Assembly (NCBI GenBank): GCA_905211185.1
Contig: CAJLZR010000052.1
Coordinates: 1 to 6,165 of the forward strand
Direction of reading: 5' to 3'
Origin: an uncultured Oscillospiraceae bacterium
GTDB lineage: Bacteria; Bacillota_A; Clostridia; Oscillospirales; Acutalibacteraceae
DNA: 6,165 bases
In this document: piece by piece, positions 4,903 through 6,165 of the stretch
Numbering within the stretch: the stretch's first letter is position 1
How the letters are laid out: each line of letters begins with the position of its first letter
Made by a program: the position numbers and the translations under genes
The notes under the pieces: model-generated
The model's input: the letters and a program-made list of their open reading frames with translations, nothing else
Told to the model about the DNA's origin: nothing
Databases searched by the model: none

Positions 4903-6165
4903 TTAGAACTTGTATCCCAATGTCAAAGCTACACGAGTCGTGTTTGTTTTCATCGTGGCGGGTTGGGCTTCGAGGAATGGCTTCGGATCATCTCCCGCAA
5001 ACATATTAGAGAACGCATAAACATCTTCCTTATGCGTACGGAATACACAAGCCAAGTCCGTATAGAAGTTCGGGGTGAAGCGATAACCGATACCTACCGT
5101 ATAATTCATGACCCCTTTATCGATCGTATAATTAGGAATCGTACCAACCGTAAAGACCTCTTTCTCTCCATTCTTCAGTTTATCCTTGATCGGACTATCG
5201 CTGTAGGCGACACCTGCTCTTACGGCAAATTGAGGAGTAACCTTTACCTCCGCACCTACACGGATCGTATTCATTGATTTGAAATTATCCGTTATATCTT
5301 GGTTAGTATACACGTTACTGCTACCATCCGTTTGATACATACGCATATTCTTATAATTCATCAACTCGTAATCAACGCTTATCAAAGCGGTCGTACCCAA
5401 GATTGCGGCGGCACTAAAGATCCATTTATCCGGAGAACGGAATTCATAGTCATAATAAGCATTATTAGGAGTAGCCGCATCCAGTTTACGCTCCTTCATC
5501 TCCCCTTTATCCATAAAGGTCAGATAAGAACCGGCCTCACCATAATAACGATCTGTCATCTTATACCACGTAGGTGAATTATAAGCTACACCCAAACGAA
5601 GAAAATCGGCGGGACGAACAATGGCACCCACATTAAATGAATACCCGGTACCATCCGTATCCAAGTAATTATCTAAGTATAAATTATTGCCGTTCGTAAA
5701 TTCCTCATCATACGATGACTGATATCTATAGTTCAGATCCGTAATCGCAACCGTAGCGCCAAGCATCACAAGTTCCGATATATTTATACCGAAAGCCAAG
5801 TCATATTGATCCACGGAACCTCGCTCTGAAACTTTTAATTGACCTCCTTGCAATAAATACGGACTCCATTGCCCATCCGCATCTTTATCCCCGAACGCAC
5901 TATAATACTCTTTATCATTATCGTTATATGAATCCATATAACCGGCATTGTATCCTAGAATAGATAGCCAATCACCTAAGTCTTGGTTATTATAAGGGTT
6001 ATAGTCTTTACCCTCCCCCAACAGTCCGCTAGGCATTCCTGCCGCACGCATGGCCACATAATCAGAAAGAGAAGTATTCAAATCACCTCCTGTAGCCATC
6101 GTATAGTTCCGGTTATAATTCTTCAAGCGATTATAAGAGAAACCAACGTTCCAGCTCACGATACC
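4903..6165 (-). CDS. FadL/OmpP1-family outer-membrane transport protein, N-terminus outside the window
   Basis: The frame is open to the right edge, giving 420 residues of a beta-barrel protein; the signal peptide and N-terminal plug are missing. The segment has alternating polar/hydrophobic strands rich in Tyr, Asn, Gly and Asp. Examples are GIVSWNVGFSYNRL at the edge, FNVGAIVRPADFLRLGVAYNSPTWYKM in the middle (a pattern typical of FadL strands), MNTIRVGAEVKVTPQFAVRAGVAYS, and MNYTVGIGYRFTPNFYTDLACVFR. It ends in TRVALTLGYKF, with the terminal Phe recognised by the BAM assembly machinery. The family moves hydrophobic compounds such as long-chain fatty acids or aromatics across the outer membrane; the substrate here is unknown. 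A GTG near the edge (6157-6159) is internal. It requires a Gram-negative outer membrane, which conflicts with the Firmicute-like left part of the window. Confidence 0.88.
   Translation of the reverse strand, partial: GIVSWNVGFSYNRLKNYNRNYTMATGGDLNTSLSDYVAMRAAGMPSGLLGEGKDYNPYNNQDLGDWLSILGYNAGYMDSYNDNDKEYYSAFGDKDADGQWSPYLLQGGQLKVSERGSVDQYDLAFGINISELVMLGATVAITDLNYRYQSSYDEEFTNGNNLYLDNYLDTDGTGYSFNVGAIVRPADFLRLGVAYNSPTWYKMTDRYYGEAGSYLTFMDKGEMKERKLDAATPNNAYYDYEFRSPDKWIFSAAAILGTTALISVDYELMNYKNMRMYQTDGSSNVYTNQDITDNFKSMNTIRVGAEVKVTPQFAVRAGVAYSDSPIKDKLKNGEKEVFTVGTIPNYTIDKGVMNYTVGIGYRFTPNFYTDLACVFRTHKEDVYAFSNMFAGDDPKPFLEAQPATMKTNTTRVALTLGYKF

Noticed and set aside
4963..5577. Two plus-strand frames opposite the outer-membrane protein gene
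   Set aside because: They are Arg/Ile/His-rich translations typical of the antisense of a beta-barrel gene, while the minus strand has clear FadL-like strands and a terminal Phe.

Overview
The window looks like two unrelated pieces of bacterial DNA joined near position 4060-4100. The left two-thirds (1 to about 4060) is AT-rich, with low-GC codon choice, clear AGGAG-type Shine-Dalgarno sites, overlapping genes and T-tailed intrinsic hairpin terminators. With the order cmk-plsC-ispH, this points to a Clostridia-like Firmicute. The right third (about 4100-6165) has a more balanced composition and no visible Shine-Dalgarno before its one visible gene start. It carries two protein types that strongly resemble Bacteroidales, probably Parabacteroides or a close relative. 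A metagenome assembly chimera is the simplest reading; a real transfer boundary is possible but less likely.

Left part. At 2-259 (+) is the C-terminal end of an M24-family metallopeptidase (Xaa-Pro aminopeptidase type). Converging on it, with only two bases between the stop codons, is an 82-residue gene (262-510, -) whose first 15 residues look like a double-glycine export leader. Its likely terminator lies antisense inside the peptidase gene. A 25-bp AT-only perfect palindrome and a weak candidate promoter lie upstream of the small gene. Next comes a tight minus-strand operon, transcribed right to left: the last codons of a probable potC, then potD (lipoprotein, polyamine-binding type), cmk (CMP kinase), plsC (lysophosphatidate acyltransferase) and ispH (isoprenoid synthesis). 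It ends in a hairpin terminator whose loop contains the ispH stop codon. The operon thus links polyamine uptake with nucleotide, phospholipid and isoprenoid synthesis.

Right part. Also on the minus strand are a FadL/OmpP1-type outer-membrane beta-barrel protein (4903 to the right edge, N-terminus missing), a GC-stem terminator, and an ECF-like sigma-70 factor (4104-4697). The sigma gene ends just before the junction.

The items most worth a second look are the chimeric junction with its truncated potC, the double-glycine peptide with its unusual flanking control sites, and a PotD that appears to be anchored at both ends. I saw no mobile element, tRNA, rRNA or CRISPR array.
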